A stretch of 64,000 bases of DNA from Candidatus Amarolinea dominans (GTDB lineage: Bacteria > Chloroflexota > Anaerolineae > SSC4 > Amarolineaceae): NCBI GenBank assembly GCA_016719785.1, contig JADJYJ010000018.1:1-64000 (forward strand), in the 5' to 3' direction. The position numbers and the translations under genes are program-made. The notes beneath the pieces are model-generated. The model ran no database searches and was not told the DNA's origin. It saw only the letters and a list, made by a program, of their open reading frames with translations. Below are positions 26,302 to 35,136 of the stretch, one piece after another. Within the stretch, counting starts at the first letter, position 1. Every line of letters starts with the position of its first letter.

Positions 26302-27701
26302 AGCGCAAGGATGTGGACTTCGATCAGATCTACGATGCCCAGGGCGTACGTGTGGTTCTGGACGAATTGCGTGACTGCTACGCGGCGCTGGGGATTGTAC
26401 ACAGCCTGTGGCGCCCCATCCCCGGCGAGTTCGACGACTACATCGCCACGCCGAAAGAGAATCAGTACCGGTCGCTGCACACGGCCGTCGTGGGTCCCGG
26501 CGGCCGCCCGCTCGAGGTGCAGATTCGCACCGGCGACATGCAGCACACGGCCGAATATGGCATCGCGGCGCACTGGCGCTACAAAGAGCAGCCCACACGC
26601 CGCGATGTGGATTTCGAGAACAAGATCGCCTGGCTGCGGCAGTTGATGGAGTGGCGTCAGGAGGTCGGCGAGGCGCAAGAGTTCGTGGATGCGCTGAAGA
26701 CAGACATCTTTCAGGATCGTGTCTACACCTTTACCCCACGCGGTGACATCATTGACTTGCCGGCCGGGGCCACACCGATTGATTTTGCCTACGAGGTGCA
26801 TACCGAAATCGGTCATCGCTGCCGCGGTGCACGCGTCAACGGCAAGATGCTGGCACTGGACAGCAAACTCGCACAAGGCGACCAGGTTGAGATCATCACC
26901 ACTAAACGCGGCGGTCCCAGTCGTGATTGGCTCAATCCGCACCTGAATTATGTGCGCACGCAGCGGGCACGCAGCAAGATTCGGCAGTGGTTCCGTAAGC
27001 AGGATCGCCAGGAGAATATCACCGAGGGTCGCAATTTACTCGAAAAGGAATTGCGGCGCCTCAGCGTGCAGCCGGCCAGCTATGAGAGCCTGGCCAAACA
27101 GTTCGGCTACGACAAGGTGGATGATTTCTTCTGCGCCATCGGCGCCGGCGATATCAACCCGCAGCAGATCGCCAGCCGTATCATGGAGGATGAGCGCCAC
27201 AAAGATCCGGCCATGCTGATCCCCCCGGAAACCGTGATCGGCAAGCGATCCAGCGAGTTGGAGGGCGTCAGCGTCTCCGGCGTCGAGGGCCTGTTGACGC
27301 ACCATGCCCAGTGTTGTAAGCCACTCCCCGGCGAGAGTATTGTCGGTTATGTCACCCGCGGGCGCGGGGTGTCCATCCATCGCCGCGACTGCCCCAACAT
27401 CCTCTCCACTAAGGAACATGAGCGCCTCATCTATGTGGAATGGGGCGGCGAACAGCGCACCTACCCGGTCAGCATTCTGGTCAAAGCCTTTGACCGCAGC
27501 GGCCTCTTGCGTGACATTGCCAGCCTGGTGGCGGATGAAAAGATCAACATGCGCGAGGCGCAGGCGCGCACCGGGCTGAAGGACAACTCGGCTGTTGTCA
27601 CCGCTACCCTGGACATTAGCAGCACCGTGCAGTTGAGCCGTCTGTTGACCCGCATCGAGCGCCTGCCCAATGTGGTCGAGGCGCAGCGTCAGATCGGCTG
27701 A
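25914..27701 (+). CDS. relA: RelA/SpoT C-terminal part: (p)ppGpp synthetase, TGS, ACT domains
   Basis: Continuation of the RSH protein in another frame. LIKLADRLHNMRTLGALPEHK completes the hydrolase domain (LADRLHNMRTL). The synthetase domain has YDAQGVRVVLDELRDCY, DDYIATPKENQYRSLHTAVV and ELQIRTxxMHxxAExGxAAHW-type EVQIRTGDMQHTAEYGIAAHW (split). The TGS domain begins VYTFTPRGDIIDLPAG, and a C-terminal zinc-finger/ACT region has HHAQCCKPLPGESIVGYVTR and SILVKAFDRSGLLRDI. The apparent TTG start at 25914 is only the first possible codon after the frameshift. Intact, the full-length protein would be about 728 residues, normal for RSH. Controls the stringent response. Confidence 0.92.
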   Translation: MRKMFLAMVDDIRVVLIKLADRLHNMRTLGALPEHKRRRIARETLEIFAPLANRLGIWQIKWELEDQAFRHLEPATYKAIAQAIDQRRVERERSIGLVVNTLEQEMRQMGIKAHIYGRPKHIYSIWRKMKRKDVDFDQIYDAQGVRVVLDELRDCYAALGIVHSLWRPIPGEFDDYIATPKENQYRSLHTAVVGPGGRPLEVQIRTGDMQHTAEYGIAAHWRYKEQPTRRDVDFENKIAWLRQLMEWRQEVGEAQEFVDALKTDIFQDRVYTFTPRGDIIDLPAGATPIDFAYEVHTEIGHRCRGARVNGKMLALDSKLAQGDQVEIITTKRGGPSRDWLNPHLNYVRTQRARSKIRQWFRKQDRQENITEGRNLLEKELRRLSVQPASYESLAKQFGYDKVDDFFCAIGAGDINPQQIASRIMEDERHKDPAMLIPPETVIGKRSSELEGVSVSGVEGLLTHHAQCCKPLPGESIVGYVTRGRGVSIHRRDCPNILSTKEHERLIYVEWGGEQRTYPVSILVKAFDRSGLLRDIASLVADEKINMREAQARTGLKDNSAVVTATLDISSTVQLSRLLTRIERLPNVVEAQRQIG

Positions 27702-27726
27702 GCGGACCCGTGTGACGATCAACAAT

Positions 27727-27767
27727 AAAGGGCCAGGAGTTGACACTCCTGACCCTTTGTTTGTTTG
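27727..27767 (+). terminator. Intrinsic terminator of relA
   Basis: AAAGGGCCAGGAGT and ACTCCTGACCCTTT form a 14-bp stem with one mismatch and a TGAC loop, followed by GTTTGTTT. Confidence 0.85.
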
Positions 27768-27892
27768 CCCGCCGCAGGCATACGCCGATTGGCGTCCAAC
27801 GCCTCGACTTGATTCGCTGCGGCGAGCAGGGTTTGTGTCTCATCTGCTCGGCGAACCCGCACATCTACGCAGTTACGTCACACGATCAGCCG

Positions 27893-28744
27893 TCAGGCGA
27901 TGCGGCGGCGCAGAACCAGGGCGGCCCCGGTAACCAGCAGCGCCAGCGCGGCGAGCGGCAGCAGCGTGGTGTTGGCTTGAGCATCCAGGGTGGACAGGGT
28001 CACGGCGGTGGGTGCCGCGGCCGTGTAGGAGACGGTGTCAATACCGATGTAGTTGGAGTTGGCGCCGCTCGGGCCGCCGTCGGTGACGAAGTAGCGGAAC
28101 GCGAAGCGGCCCAGGGTCGGCGCAGGCACCTGCGCGGCAGTCAGCGTAACCACGTATTCGGTCCACACTTCAGGATAACCGCCGGCTGCCAGGGTCGGGT
28201 TGACCTCCGCGAGGACGGTGGTAAAGTCGCCCACACTGGTGGCAGTGGCGCCGACATTGGTGCTGGCGCCGTTGAGGCTCATGCGCAGTTCCAGCCGATC
28301 AGGCCAGATGCTGCCGGCGGCGGTGCTGGTCCAGAAGCGGAAGGTGTCGCCCGCCGACAGGGTGACGGCCGGAGTCATCATCCAGTTGCTGATGGTGCCC
28401 GTGCCGCTGGTGTTGTTGTAGTTGGCGCCGAGGTAGGAGGTGGTGCTGCCCGCCTGGGCCGGAAAGACGGTGTCATTGCCCTGGAACCAACCGGTGGAAC
28501 CCAGGGGGCTGCTGTTGTTCTGGCTTGCCCAGCCCAGGCCCGGGAGCAGGGTGATATCCTCGAAGCCTTCACTGAAGTCAGCCAGGGGCGCCTGCGGGGC
28601 GGCCTCGGTGCGCTGCGGCAATTGGGCGCCGGTACCGGCATCGGACTTGGGGCCGCCGGCGGCCGAAGCGCCCAGGGCCAGCACGCTCAGACAGAGCGCA
28701 AGGACGAGTAAAATCGCCCATACACGACTTGCACGATTTAGCAT
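27893..28744 (-). CDS. Secreted choice-of-anchor-type protein with C-terminal membrane/Arg anchor
   Basis: A 283-residue exported protein. Signal peptide (AILLVLALCLSVLALGASA), a short Ala/Pro linker, then a beta-sandwich starting FSEGFEDITLLPGLGWASQN, typical of choice-of-anchor J/cleaved-adhesin domains. The last 30 residues are a Leu/Ala-rich helix followed by RRRIA (TTLLPLAALALLVTG then ALVLRRR), the layout of sorting signals such as PEP-CTERM, though no known motif is exact. AAAGGAATG lies just before ATG 28744. Binding partner unknown. Confidence 0.8.
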   Translation of the reverse strand: MLNRASRVWAILLVLALCLSVLALGASAAGGPKSDAGTGAQLPQRTEAAPQAPLADFSEGFEDITLLPGLGWASQNNSSPLGSTGWFQGNDTVFPAQAGSTTSYLGANYNNTSGTGTISNWMMTPAVTLSAGDTFRFWTSTAAGSIWPDRLELRMSLNGASTNVGATATSVGDFTTVLAEVNPTLAAGGYPEVWTEYVVTLTAAQVPAPTLGRFAFRYFVTDGGPSGANSNYIGIDTVSYTAAAPTAVTLSTLDAQANTTLLPLAALALLVTGAALVLRRRIA

Positions 28745-28972
28745 GGTTTCATTCCTTTCTCATGTCGAACCTACGAAAAACAGAGCAGGACACAAACGGA
28801 GACGTAACGGCGTGACGGAACAATGCCCATTATAGCCGACAACGCCTGTAACGCCAATATGCCACCGGGCGATCGATGTCGCTGCAACGAGTACGCAGCC
28901 TCCCTGCGGAGGCTGCCGGTCGTCGGCCTGCATCGGCTGGCTGGACTGCGGAGGCGGGTCTGGTTTTCATTA

Positions 28973-30667
28973 CTACGGCTGCATCTCGTATGCGCCGTTG
29001 TACCCGACCACCTCGGCCCAGACGCGGCGATAGCGCGCCTCATCAAAGACGGGCTTGCGCACCATGCGCAGAGCCATTTCCATCTGCCGCGCGGTGCTGC
29101 TCGCTTTGCTGTAGAGCTGCAAGGCATAGCGGCTGACATCGCGCACCATGAAGTCGAAGATCTGCTCCACCAGGTCGGCGTGCATAGGATAGATCTCGGC
29201 GTTCTCCAGAATCAACTGCGCGTAGACCACCTGGGCGAACAACTCGCCCAGGGCCAGCAGGAAATCGGTGTCGAGCGCCTGCGCATCGCTGGGCGTGGCG
29301 CGGGCCAAGAACTCCTTGAAGACGGCCACCTGCTCCTTGAAAACGTTGACGTTGGGCAGGTCAAAGCGGTTGAAGACCAGGTTGTAGTCGTGGAAACGAA
29401 TCTTGCCCAGCCCACGCGCCGGGCCTTGATGGAAGAGGAAATCGTCGTGCGCGGCGTCATCACGCCGCGGTACGTCGGGGTAAGACGCGGGGTTGAAGAA
29501 GTAGTTCGGCATGAACTTGATGATGAGCGCGATATTGACATGCACCGTTCCTTCCAGCTTGGGCAGGGCGCGAATGTCACGCGCGGCCATCTCGAAATAG
29601 GTGCTGCGTTCGAACCCTTTGGCCGCGATCACATCCCACAGCAGGTTGACCACCTCCTCGCCCTGCGTCGTCACCTTCATCTTGACCATCGGGTTGTACA
29701 GGAGGTAGCGCCGGTCGCTGACGGAGGCGGAGCGGAGATAGTCGGCCGCACGCAGGGCAAACAGTTTCATGGCGACCAGCCGTGCGTAGGCGTCGGTGAA
29801 CATCTGCTGCACGTGCCCGAAGTCGGTTACCGCGCGGCCGTAGAGGAAACGGTTGGCCGCATGGTTGATGGCCTCGTAGAAGGCGTGCGTGCAGATGCCA
29901 ATCGAAGCCCAGCCCAGGTTGTACTTGCCCACGTTGACGGTGTTGAGTGAGGCGTCCCAGGCGTCCTGCCCGCTGGAGAGAATATCCGCGGCGGTGATGG
30001 GGTAGTCATCCAACAGGTATTCGCCGACGTAGGACTGGCTGGCGACGACGTTCTGCATGAGCTGGAAACGCGGATGCTGCGCATCCACGGCGAAGAAGAC
30101 GTAGTCCTGGTTGTGGCTGAACTTGCCAAAGGTCGAGATCATGGCCGCGTGGTTGGCGTTGCCAATGTAATACTTGTCGCCGCGCGCCAGGTACGTGCCA
30201 TCCGGCTGTGGCGCCAGCAGCATGTCGCTGGCGTAGATGTCCGCGCCATGCTCCTTTTCAGACAGGCCAAAGCCGAAGATGGCGCCTTCGCGCAGCGCCT
30301 GTGCGGCGCGGCGCTTGGCGTCCTCGTTCTGGCTCATCCAGATGGGGCCAAGCCCCAGAATTGTCACCTGCCAGGTGTACCAGTAGGGCAGGCCGTAGAA
30401 ACCGAGGATTTCGTTGAACTCACAGTTGCGCCAGGTGTCCCAGCGTGCGTCGGCGTCGCCATAGCCGGCCGGGGTGAGCAGGGTGGCAAAAATGCCTTCA
30501 CGCTTGACAAAATCGAGCAGGTCGGCGTACCAAACGTGGTCATAGTCATCGGCCTTGAGCTTTTGCTTGCCCTTCTGCTCGAAGAAGGCCACCGTTTTCT
30601 GCATGATCGCGCGCGAACGCTCGTCGGGGTAATAACGATCAAGGTGCTTGGGGTTGAGAAGAATCAT
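28973..30667 (-). CDS. Acyl-CoA dehydrogenase family flavoprotein, long form
   Basis: Fold motifs of acyl-CoA dehydrogenases: IFGFGLSEKEHGADIYASDM (substrate/FAD-binding strand), DGTYLARGDKYYIGNANHA, and a C-terminal helical bundle with KGFERSTYFEMAARDIRALP. At 564 residues it is longer than the usual 380, having an extra C-terminal helical region like long bacterial FadE or acyl-CoA oxidase types. The catalytic base is not certain. It stands alone: no thiolase, CoA ligase or ETF gene nearby. Expected role is alpha-beta oxidation of an acyl-CoA; chain length unknown. Confidence 0.85.
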   Translation of the reverse strand: MILLNPKHLDRYYPDERSRAIMQKTVAFFEQKGKQKLKADDYDHVWYADLLDFVKREGIFATLLTPAGYGDADARWDTWRNCEFNEILGFYGLPYWYTWQVTILGLGPIWMSQNEDAKRRAAQALREGAIFGFGLSEKEHGADIYASDMLLAPQPDGTYLARGDKYYIGNANHAAMISTFGKFSHNQDYVFFAVDAQHPRFQLMQNVVASQSYVGEYLLDDYPITAADILSSGQDAWDASLNTVNVGKYNLGWASIGICTHAFYEAINHAANRFLYGRAVTDFGHVQQMFTDAYARLVAMKLFALRAADYLRSASVSDRRYLLYNPMVKMKVTTQGEEVVNLLWDVIAAKGFERSTYFEMAARDIRALPKLEGTVHVNIALIIKFMPNYFFNPASYPDVPRRDDAAHDDFLFHQGPARGLGKIRFHDYNLVFNRFDLPNVNVFKEQVAVFKEFLARATPSDAQALDTDFLLALGELFAQVVYAQLILENAEIYPMHADLVEQIFDFMVRDVSRYALQLYSKASSTARQMEMALRMVRKPVFDEARYRRVWAEVVGYNGAYEMQP

Positions 30668-30734
30668 GCCTGTTACCTGATATCATAGATTGAGTGGGAG
30701 GCTGGCTTGGATGCACGGGCGAGGTCGCTTTCAC

Positions 30735-31448
30735 TTACTCTGTTACCCAACAGGCGTGCGGCGGGAAGTTGACCGTGACAGGTTGGTTGACCTGGGGCAA
30801 GGTGAGCAGGCGTTCGTTGAAAAGATCAACCGACAGGAAGGTGTCTCCCAGGTCCACGCGCACACGCACGATGGCGCCCAGGAAGGTGACGGCTTCGATG
30901 CGGCCGTCCAGGTGATTATCGCCAGGCGAGTGTCCCAGGCCCAGTTCCTCCGGGCGGATGGCGAGGTGTTTGGCTGCGCCGGTAGCGGCTTCGATCGGCT
31001 CGCCCGTGGCAACCGGCTGGCCTTCGAAAGTACACATCCCGGTCTGAGGGTCGGCAATGGTGACAGGCAGCATGTTCAACTGGCCGATGAACGCGGCCGT
31101 GAACGCGGTCCTGGGGTAGTTGTAAATCTCGAACGGCGTACCGATCTGTTCCACCTGACCGGCGCTCATGACCACGATGCGATCGGAGAGGGAGAGCGCC
31201 TCTTCCTGATCGTGGGTGACATAGATCGTCGTGATGCCAAGCTGTCGTTGGATGCGGCGAATTTCGGAGCGCAGTTCGACCCGGATTTTGGCGTCCAGGG
31301 CGGAGAGCGGTTCATCGAGCAGCAGTACCTGCGGATGGATGGCCAGGGCGCGCGCCAACGCAACGCGCTGCTGTTGACCGCCCGACAACTGATGGGGATA
31401 GCGGCTGCCGAAGCCGGGCAGATGAATCACGTCCAGCATTTCGGCCAC
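30735..31448 (-). CDS. ABC importer ATPase, C-terminal part (frameshifted)
   Basis: Second part of a CUT1/PotA-like ATPase: ABC signature LSGGQQQRVALARALAI, Walker B VLLLDEPLSALDAK, H-loop YVTHDQEEAL, then a TOBE-type domain (AIRPEELGLG, DLGDTFLSVD). The true frame continues upstream as RSPKAEIDRTVAEML, which joins the Walker A fragment if one base near 31477-31479 is removed. Last gene of the minus-strand operon SBP-permease-permease-ATPase (34653 to 30735). Confidence 0.88.
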   Translation of the reverse strand: MAEMLDVIHLPGFGSRYPHQLSGGQQQRVALARALAIHPQVLLLDEPLSALDAKIRVELRSEIRRIQRQLGITTIYVTHDQEEALSLSDRIVVMSAGQVEQIGTPFEIYNYPRTAFTAAFIGQLNMLPVTIADPQTGMCTFEGQPVATGEPIEAATGAAKHLAIRPEELGLGHSPGDNHLDGRIEAVTFLGAIVRVRVDLGDTFLSVDLFNERLLTLPQVNQPVTVNFPPHACWVTE

Positions 31449-31455
31449 GGTGCGG

Positions 31456-31785
31456 TCAATCTCCGCTTTGGGCGACCGCGATCTTCAGGCCAAAGCCCAC
31501 ATTGTCGGCCAGCGTCATGTTCGGAAAGAGGGCGTAGGACTGAAAGACCATGCCGACGTTGCGCTGATTGGGCGGCTTCATGGTGATGTCCTGGCCGTTG
31601 ACCACGATCGTTCCGGTCGTAGGCAATTCGAATCCGGCAATCATGCGCAGTGTGGTGGTTTTGCCGCAGCCGCTCGGCCCCAGGAAGGAGATGAACTCGC
31701 CTCGCTCGACATCAAGGTTGAAGTCGCGCACGGCGACGCTGTTCCCGAACACTTTGGAGATGTTTGTCAGGGCTAGAAATCCCAT
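31456..31785 (-). CDS. ABC importer ATPase, N-terminal part (frameshifted)
   Basis: Contains Walker A FLGPSGCGKTTTLRMIAG and Q-loop NVGMVFQSYALFPNMTLADN, then runs to VGFGLKIAVAQSGD and stops because of one extra base. Joined to the 30735-31448 frame it yields a normal ATPase of about 349 residues. It follows the second permease gene by 4 bases. Same caveat as relA: indel in the assembly or a real mutation. Confidence 0.86.
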   Translation of the reverse strand: MGFLALTNISKVFGNSVAVRDFNLDVERGEFISFLGPSGCGKTTTLRMIAGFELPTTGTIVVNGQDITMKPPNQRNVGMVFQSYALFPNMTLADNVGFGLKIAVAQSGD

Positions 31786-31789
31786 TGCC

Positions 31790-32599
31790 TCACCTTGCCC
31801 CCACGAGTTGGCGCTGGCCTGGCTGGCCGCGTCCGAAGAATTGAATCAGCCCCATAAAAAGCCAGGTCAGCGCGAAACTGATGATGGCCAACGCGGATGA
31901 TTCATAGGTCTTGTTCTGCCCAATCAGCGACATATACGGGCCAAACGCGTTGATGCCCACGAGAAAACTGGCGATGGTATACTCGCCGACAACGGTCGCC
32001 AGGGTCAGGAACGCGCCGCTGAGCAGCGATGAGCGCAGGTTGGGGAAGATGACCTGCAACAGGATGACGCCCCAGCCCGCGCCCAGACTCTGAGCCGCTT
32101 CGGTCAGGGTACGCACGTCAATGGCTGCCAGGCCCGTGTCCACGGCCCGGTACATGTAGGGCAGCGCCAGGATGACGTAGGCGGCCACCAGCAGGGTGTT
32201 GGTGCCGGCGCGGAAGTTGGTGAGTGGCAGAAAGCCCCCGCCATACACGCGGATCAGGCCGAAAACGAGCACGATCGCGGGCACCACAAACGGCATGAGG
32301 GTAATGAACTCAATCACCGGTCGCAGCTTGGGCAGGCGCAGGCGGATCCAATAGGCGGTGGGGACGATCAAGATCAGGCTGACCAGGATGGTCAAGATGG
32401 CCATCTCCAGCGAGAAGAGCAGAGTTTGGCGAAACTGCGGATCGGCCAGCACACGCTGATAGGCGAGCAGGCTGAGTTGCCCCTTCTTGGCCCGCAGGGA
32501 GAAGTCCAGCGTGGCGTAGAGCGGCACGAAGAAGTAGAGGATACCCAGGGCAGTCCACAGCCAGCCCCACAGTGTGTTGCGTTTCCTGGGCGCAGCCAC
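31790..32599 (-). CDS. ABC transporter permease (PotC/binding-protein-dependent type)
   Basis: A 269-residue inner-membrane permease with six predicted membrane helices. The cytoplasmic coupling motif EAAQSLGAGWGVILLQVIFPNL matches the EAA loop (EAAQSLGAGWGVILL). GTG start at 32599, preceded only by a weak AAAGG; translation is likely coupled to the upstream permease, whose frame overlaps by 208 bases. Typical second permease of spermidine/putrescine, ferric or thiamine-type importers. Confidence 0.9.
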   Translation of the reverse strand: MAAPRKRNTLWGWLWTALGILYFFVPLYATLDFSLRAKKGQLSLLAYQRVLADPQFRQTLLFSLEMAILTILVSLILIVPTAYWIRLRLPKLRPVIEFITLMPFVVPAIVLVFGLIRVYGGGFLPLTNFRAGTNTLLVAAYVILALPYMYRAVDTGLAAIDVRTLTEAAQSLGAGWGVILLQVIFPNLRSSLLSGAFLTLATVVGEYTIASFLVGINAFGPYMSLIGQNKTYESSALAIISFALTWLFMGLIQFFGRGQPGQRQLVGAR

Positions 32600-33495
32600 C
32601 TTTCGCTGCGGCGGCGCAGCACGTAGTAGATGGCCATCGAGACCGCCATCACCACGACCATCCCCAGGGCCAGGGCATATCCCAGGCCAGGATTGTGCAG
32701 CACGTCACCCTTGATCTGCGAGCCGATGAGGATCGTCACCAGGTTGATCAGCCCGCCGGTCAGGGAGAGTGCGGTGGCGTAGGCGCCGAACGCGTTACCG
32801 AACAGGAGGATCATGGCGCCGAGCAGAGAAGGCATCAGCACGGGCAGCCCCACAAAACGCCAGTATTGCCAACCGGTTGCACCCAGATTTTCGGCAGCCT
32901 CGCGCCACTCACGGCGTAGTCCTTCCAGCGCGGGGGTGATGATCAGTACCATCAACGGGAACTGGAAATAGAGGTAGGTGACGCTCAGCCCCCAGAAGCT
33001 GTAGAGGTTGAAGCCGTGGTCGTAGAGGTTGAAGCCTAAGAGGTTCTTGAGCAGCACTGTCACCAAGCCCAGGCGGCCGAGGGTGGCGATGAAGGCGAAG
33101 GCCAGCGGTACGCCGGCGAAGTTCGAGGCCACGCCGCTGAAGGTCGCCATGCCAGCGGTCACCCAACGCGGCAGGCCGGTCAGGGTGGCTGAGTAGGCCA
33201 GGAAAAAGCCGAACAACCCACCGACGACCGCCGTGAAGAGGCTGATACGAATGGTGATCCAGTACGCGCTGAGGATGGATGGCGTGAACAGACCGGCAAC
33301 GTTGGCCAGGGTGAATTGGCCCTGGTTGTCCTGGAAGCTGCCCATGAACAACGACAGCGAGGGGAGGAATAGAAAAAACAGGGTGAAGATCAAAAAGGGC
33401 GCGACGCCAAGCCACGCCCAATTGACGCGACGTGCGGGACGCGCCAATGGCGCGTCCCGCGGTGTAGAAGGTGTGGGTTGCAATGTGCTCGCCAC
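32392..33495 (-). CDS. ABC transporter permease (PotB type) with out-of-frame C-terminal extension
   Basis: Six-helix permease with EAA motif EAAENLGATGWQYWRFVGL. The family normally ends near YYVLRRRSERWLR (about residue 303). Here the frame runs on for about 63 codons (PGNATHCGAGCGLPWVSS onward), reading the start of the next permease in another frame. That tail has no membrane-protein character and is probably a lost stop or frameshift. First permease of the importer operon; solute-binding gene 10 bases upstream. Confidence 0.88.
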   Translation of the reverse strand: MASTLQPTPSTPRDAPLARPARRVNWAWLGVAPFLIFTLFFLFLPSLSLFMGSFQDNQGQFTLANVAGLFTPSILSAYWITIRISLFTAVVGGLFGFFLAYSATLTGLPRWVTAGMATFSGVASNFAGVPLAFAFIATLGRLGLVTVLLKNLLGFNLYDHGFNLYSFWGLSVTYLYFQFPLMVLIITPALEGLRREWREAAENLGATGWQYWRFVGLPVLMPSLLGAMILLFGNAFGAYATALSLTGGLINLVTILIGSQIKGDVLHNPGLGYALALGMVVVMAVSMAIYYVLRRRSERWLRPGNATHCGAGCGLPWVSSTSSCRSTPRWTSPCGPRRGNSACSPISVCWPIRSFAKLCSSRWRWPS

Positions 33496-33504
33496 GGACC
33501 GCTG

Positions 33505-34653
33505 CTACTTCACGTCGGCGCCGACGACTTTGTCCCAGCCATCGGTGATCGCCTTCTTGGCGGCATTGATCTGGTCAATGGTCGGGAAGACGGCCTTGGC
33601 GTAGAGATCGGCCGCCGGTAGGTTGGCAGTAATCTCAGCCGGGATCACGTTCCGCTTGACCATGTCGTTGTAGCGAATGGGGTGGCAGCCGCCCTTCAGC
33701 CAGATCAACTGGCCTTCGTCCGAGTAGAGGTATTCCATCCACAGCTTGGCCGCGTTGGGATGGGGTGCGTACGCGCTGATGGCCTGGATGTAAACGCCGG
33801 CAATGACACCCGTCTTGGGAATCACGACTTCGATGTTGGGGTTGCCGGCCAGGGCGGTCTTGTCGGCCAGGGCGTTGTAGTCCCAGCGGGTGATGACCGG
33901 GGTCTCGCCTTTGGCAACCGTAGCCTGCTTGGCGATCACAGGGACGAAGTTGCCCACCTCGTTCAGCTTCTTGAAGAACTCCAGGCCGGGCGCCACGTTG
34001 TCGAGCGAACCGCCGTTAGCCAGGGCTGCGGCATAGACGCTCATCTGCGCCTGCGCCGAGGCACGCGGGTCGCCAGAGAGGGCCACCTGGCCCTTGTACT
34101 CCGGCTTGAGCAGATCGGCCCAATCCTGCGGTACGTTCTTCACGGCATCCTTGTTGACTTCGAAAGCCAGGACACCGTAGTAGTCGCCATACCAATAGCC
34201 ATCTGCGTTCTTCGAGTCAGCCGCAATGGTGTCCCAGGTACTGACCTTGTAGGGCTGCACCAGCTTCTCTTCGACCAACTGCGGGCCAAAGCCGTAGCCG
34301 ACGTCAATGACATCGGGCGCCTGTGGGCCTTTGTTATCCTTGTTGGCCTTGATGGCTTCGACTTCATCGCCAGAGCCGGCATCGGGATTAAGCTCGTTGA
34401 TCTGCAGGCCGTACTTGGCCTTGAAGCCGGTAATCGCTTCGCCGTAGTTGCACCAGTCGTGGGGCAGGGCGATGGTGGTGAGGGTACCCTCGGCTTTGGC
34501 GGCGTCAATCAGCCCCTGCATGTCGGCGGTGACGCCCGATGCAGCAGGTTCAGGGGCTTTGGTGGCCGGAGCGGCGGCAGGCGTGCAACCTGCAACCAGC
34601 AGCGCTAACACGGTAATCAGGATGCTCAGATGCATCAAACGGGACTTGCTCAC
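33505..34653 (-). CDS. ABC transporter solute-binding lipoprotein (PotD/ferric-type)
   Basis: Lipoprotein signal with lipobox LLVAGC, then a periplasmic-binding-protein fold of the family that binds polyamines, Fe3+, thiamine or phosphonates. Motifs include GEAITGFKAKYGLQINELNP, DVIDVGYGFGPQLVEEKLV, GYWYGDYYGVLAFEVNKDAV and KTGVIAGVYIQAISAYAPHP. The GTG start has AAAGGAGAG about 8 nt upstream. Substrate cannot be fixed from the sequence. First gene of the operon. Confidence 0.88.
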   Translation of the reverse strand: MSKSRLMHLSILITVLALLVAGCTPAAAPATKAPEPAASGVTADMQGLIDAAKAEGTLTTIALPHDWCNYGEAITGFKAKYGLQINELNPDAGSGDEVEAIKANKDNKGPQAPDVIDVGYGFGPQLVEEKLVQPYKVSTWDTIAADSKNADGYWYGDYYGVLAFEVNKDAVKNVPQDWADLLKPEYKGQVALSGDPRASAQAQMSVYAAALANGGSLDNVAPGLEFFKKLNEVGNFVPVIAKQATVAKGETPVITRWDYNALADKTALAGNPNIEVVIPKTGVIAGVYIQAISAYAPHPNAAKLWMEYLYSDEGQLIWLKGGCHPIRYNDMVKRNVIPAEITANLPAADLYAKAVFPTIDQINAAKKAITDGWDKVVGADVK

Positions 34654-35136
34654 TTCTTGTCTCTCCTTTTCATCGTATGGATAAGCGGCAGTGGCCTATC
34701 CAAGCCAGAAGTCTGAAAATAGAACGGTATTTCAGGGCCAGTCAAGCCCTTAGAGCGCCACATACGGCGCCGGTGGTCAGCAATCGTTTTACGGGTCCAC
34801 CTCCTTGTGGCGGGCAGATTGGCCCCACGGACGGGGCGAAGAGGAAAGAAGAACTCAGTTGCAAGGGACATTCTAACACCGTTCACCCGCATCGGCAAAG
34901 CGCGGCCGGGCGGTTGGAAACCGCTGCCTAACGCAGTCAAAAATCGCATAATCCTGGTCGCCGCCGGATTCGTCCAGCGCGGCCTGAAATTCTTCGTCGT
35001 AGACATCGGAAATGCGTTCTTATTGTAGCGATGTTTGATGGAATTCGCAAACAAAATCGTTTGGCCGCGGCTTGACACGCCCTGTGTCCTGAGGTAGACT
35101 TCGGTCAGTTGACAGAGGCAGGAAGGAGCAGCGCCC
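34654..35136. other. Intergenic region between divergent transport and Rpn-type genes
   Basis: No credible gene. It holds a hairpin GCGGTT-GGA-AACCGC at 34910-34924, followed by short inverted repeats (CTGC/GCAG), which looks like part of a dispersed repeat, and the plus-strand promoter at 35072-35100. An open frame across the region on the minus strand has no family-like sequence. Confidence 0.6.
35072..35100 (+). promoter_or_regulatory. Promoter of the Rpn-type gene
   Basis: TTGACA (35072-35077), 17-bp spacer, TAGACT (35095-35100). Transcription would start near 35107, leaving a 30-nt leader with AGGAG 9-10 nt before the GTG start at 35137. Confidence 0.65.
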
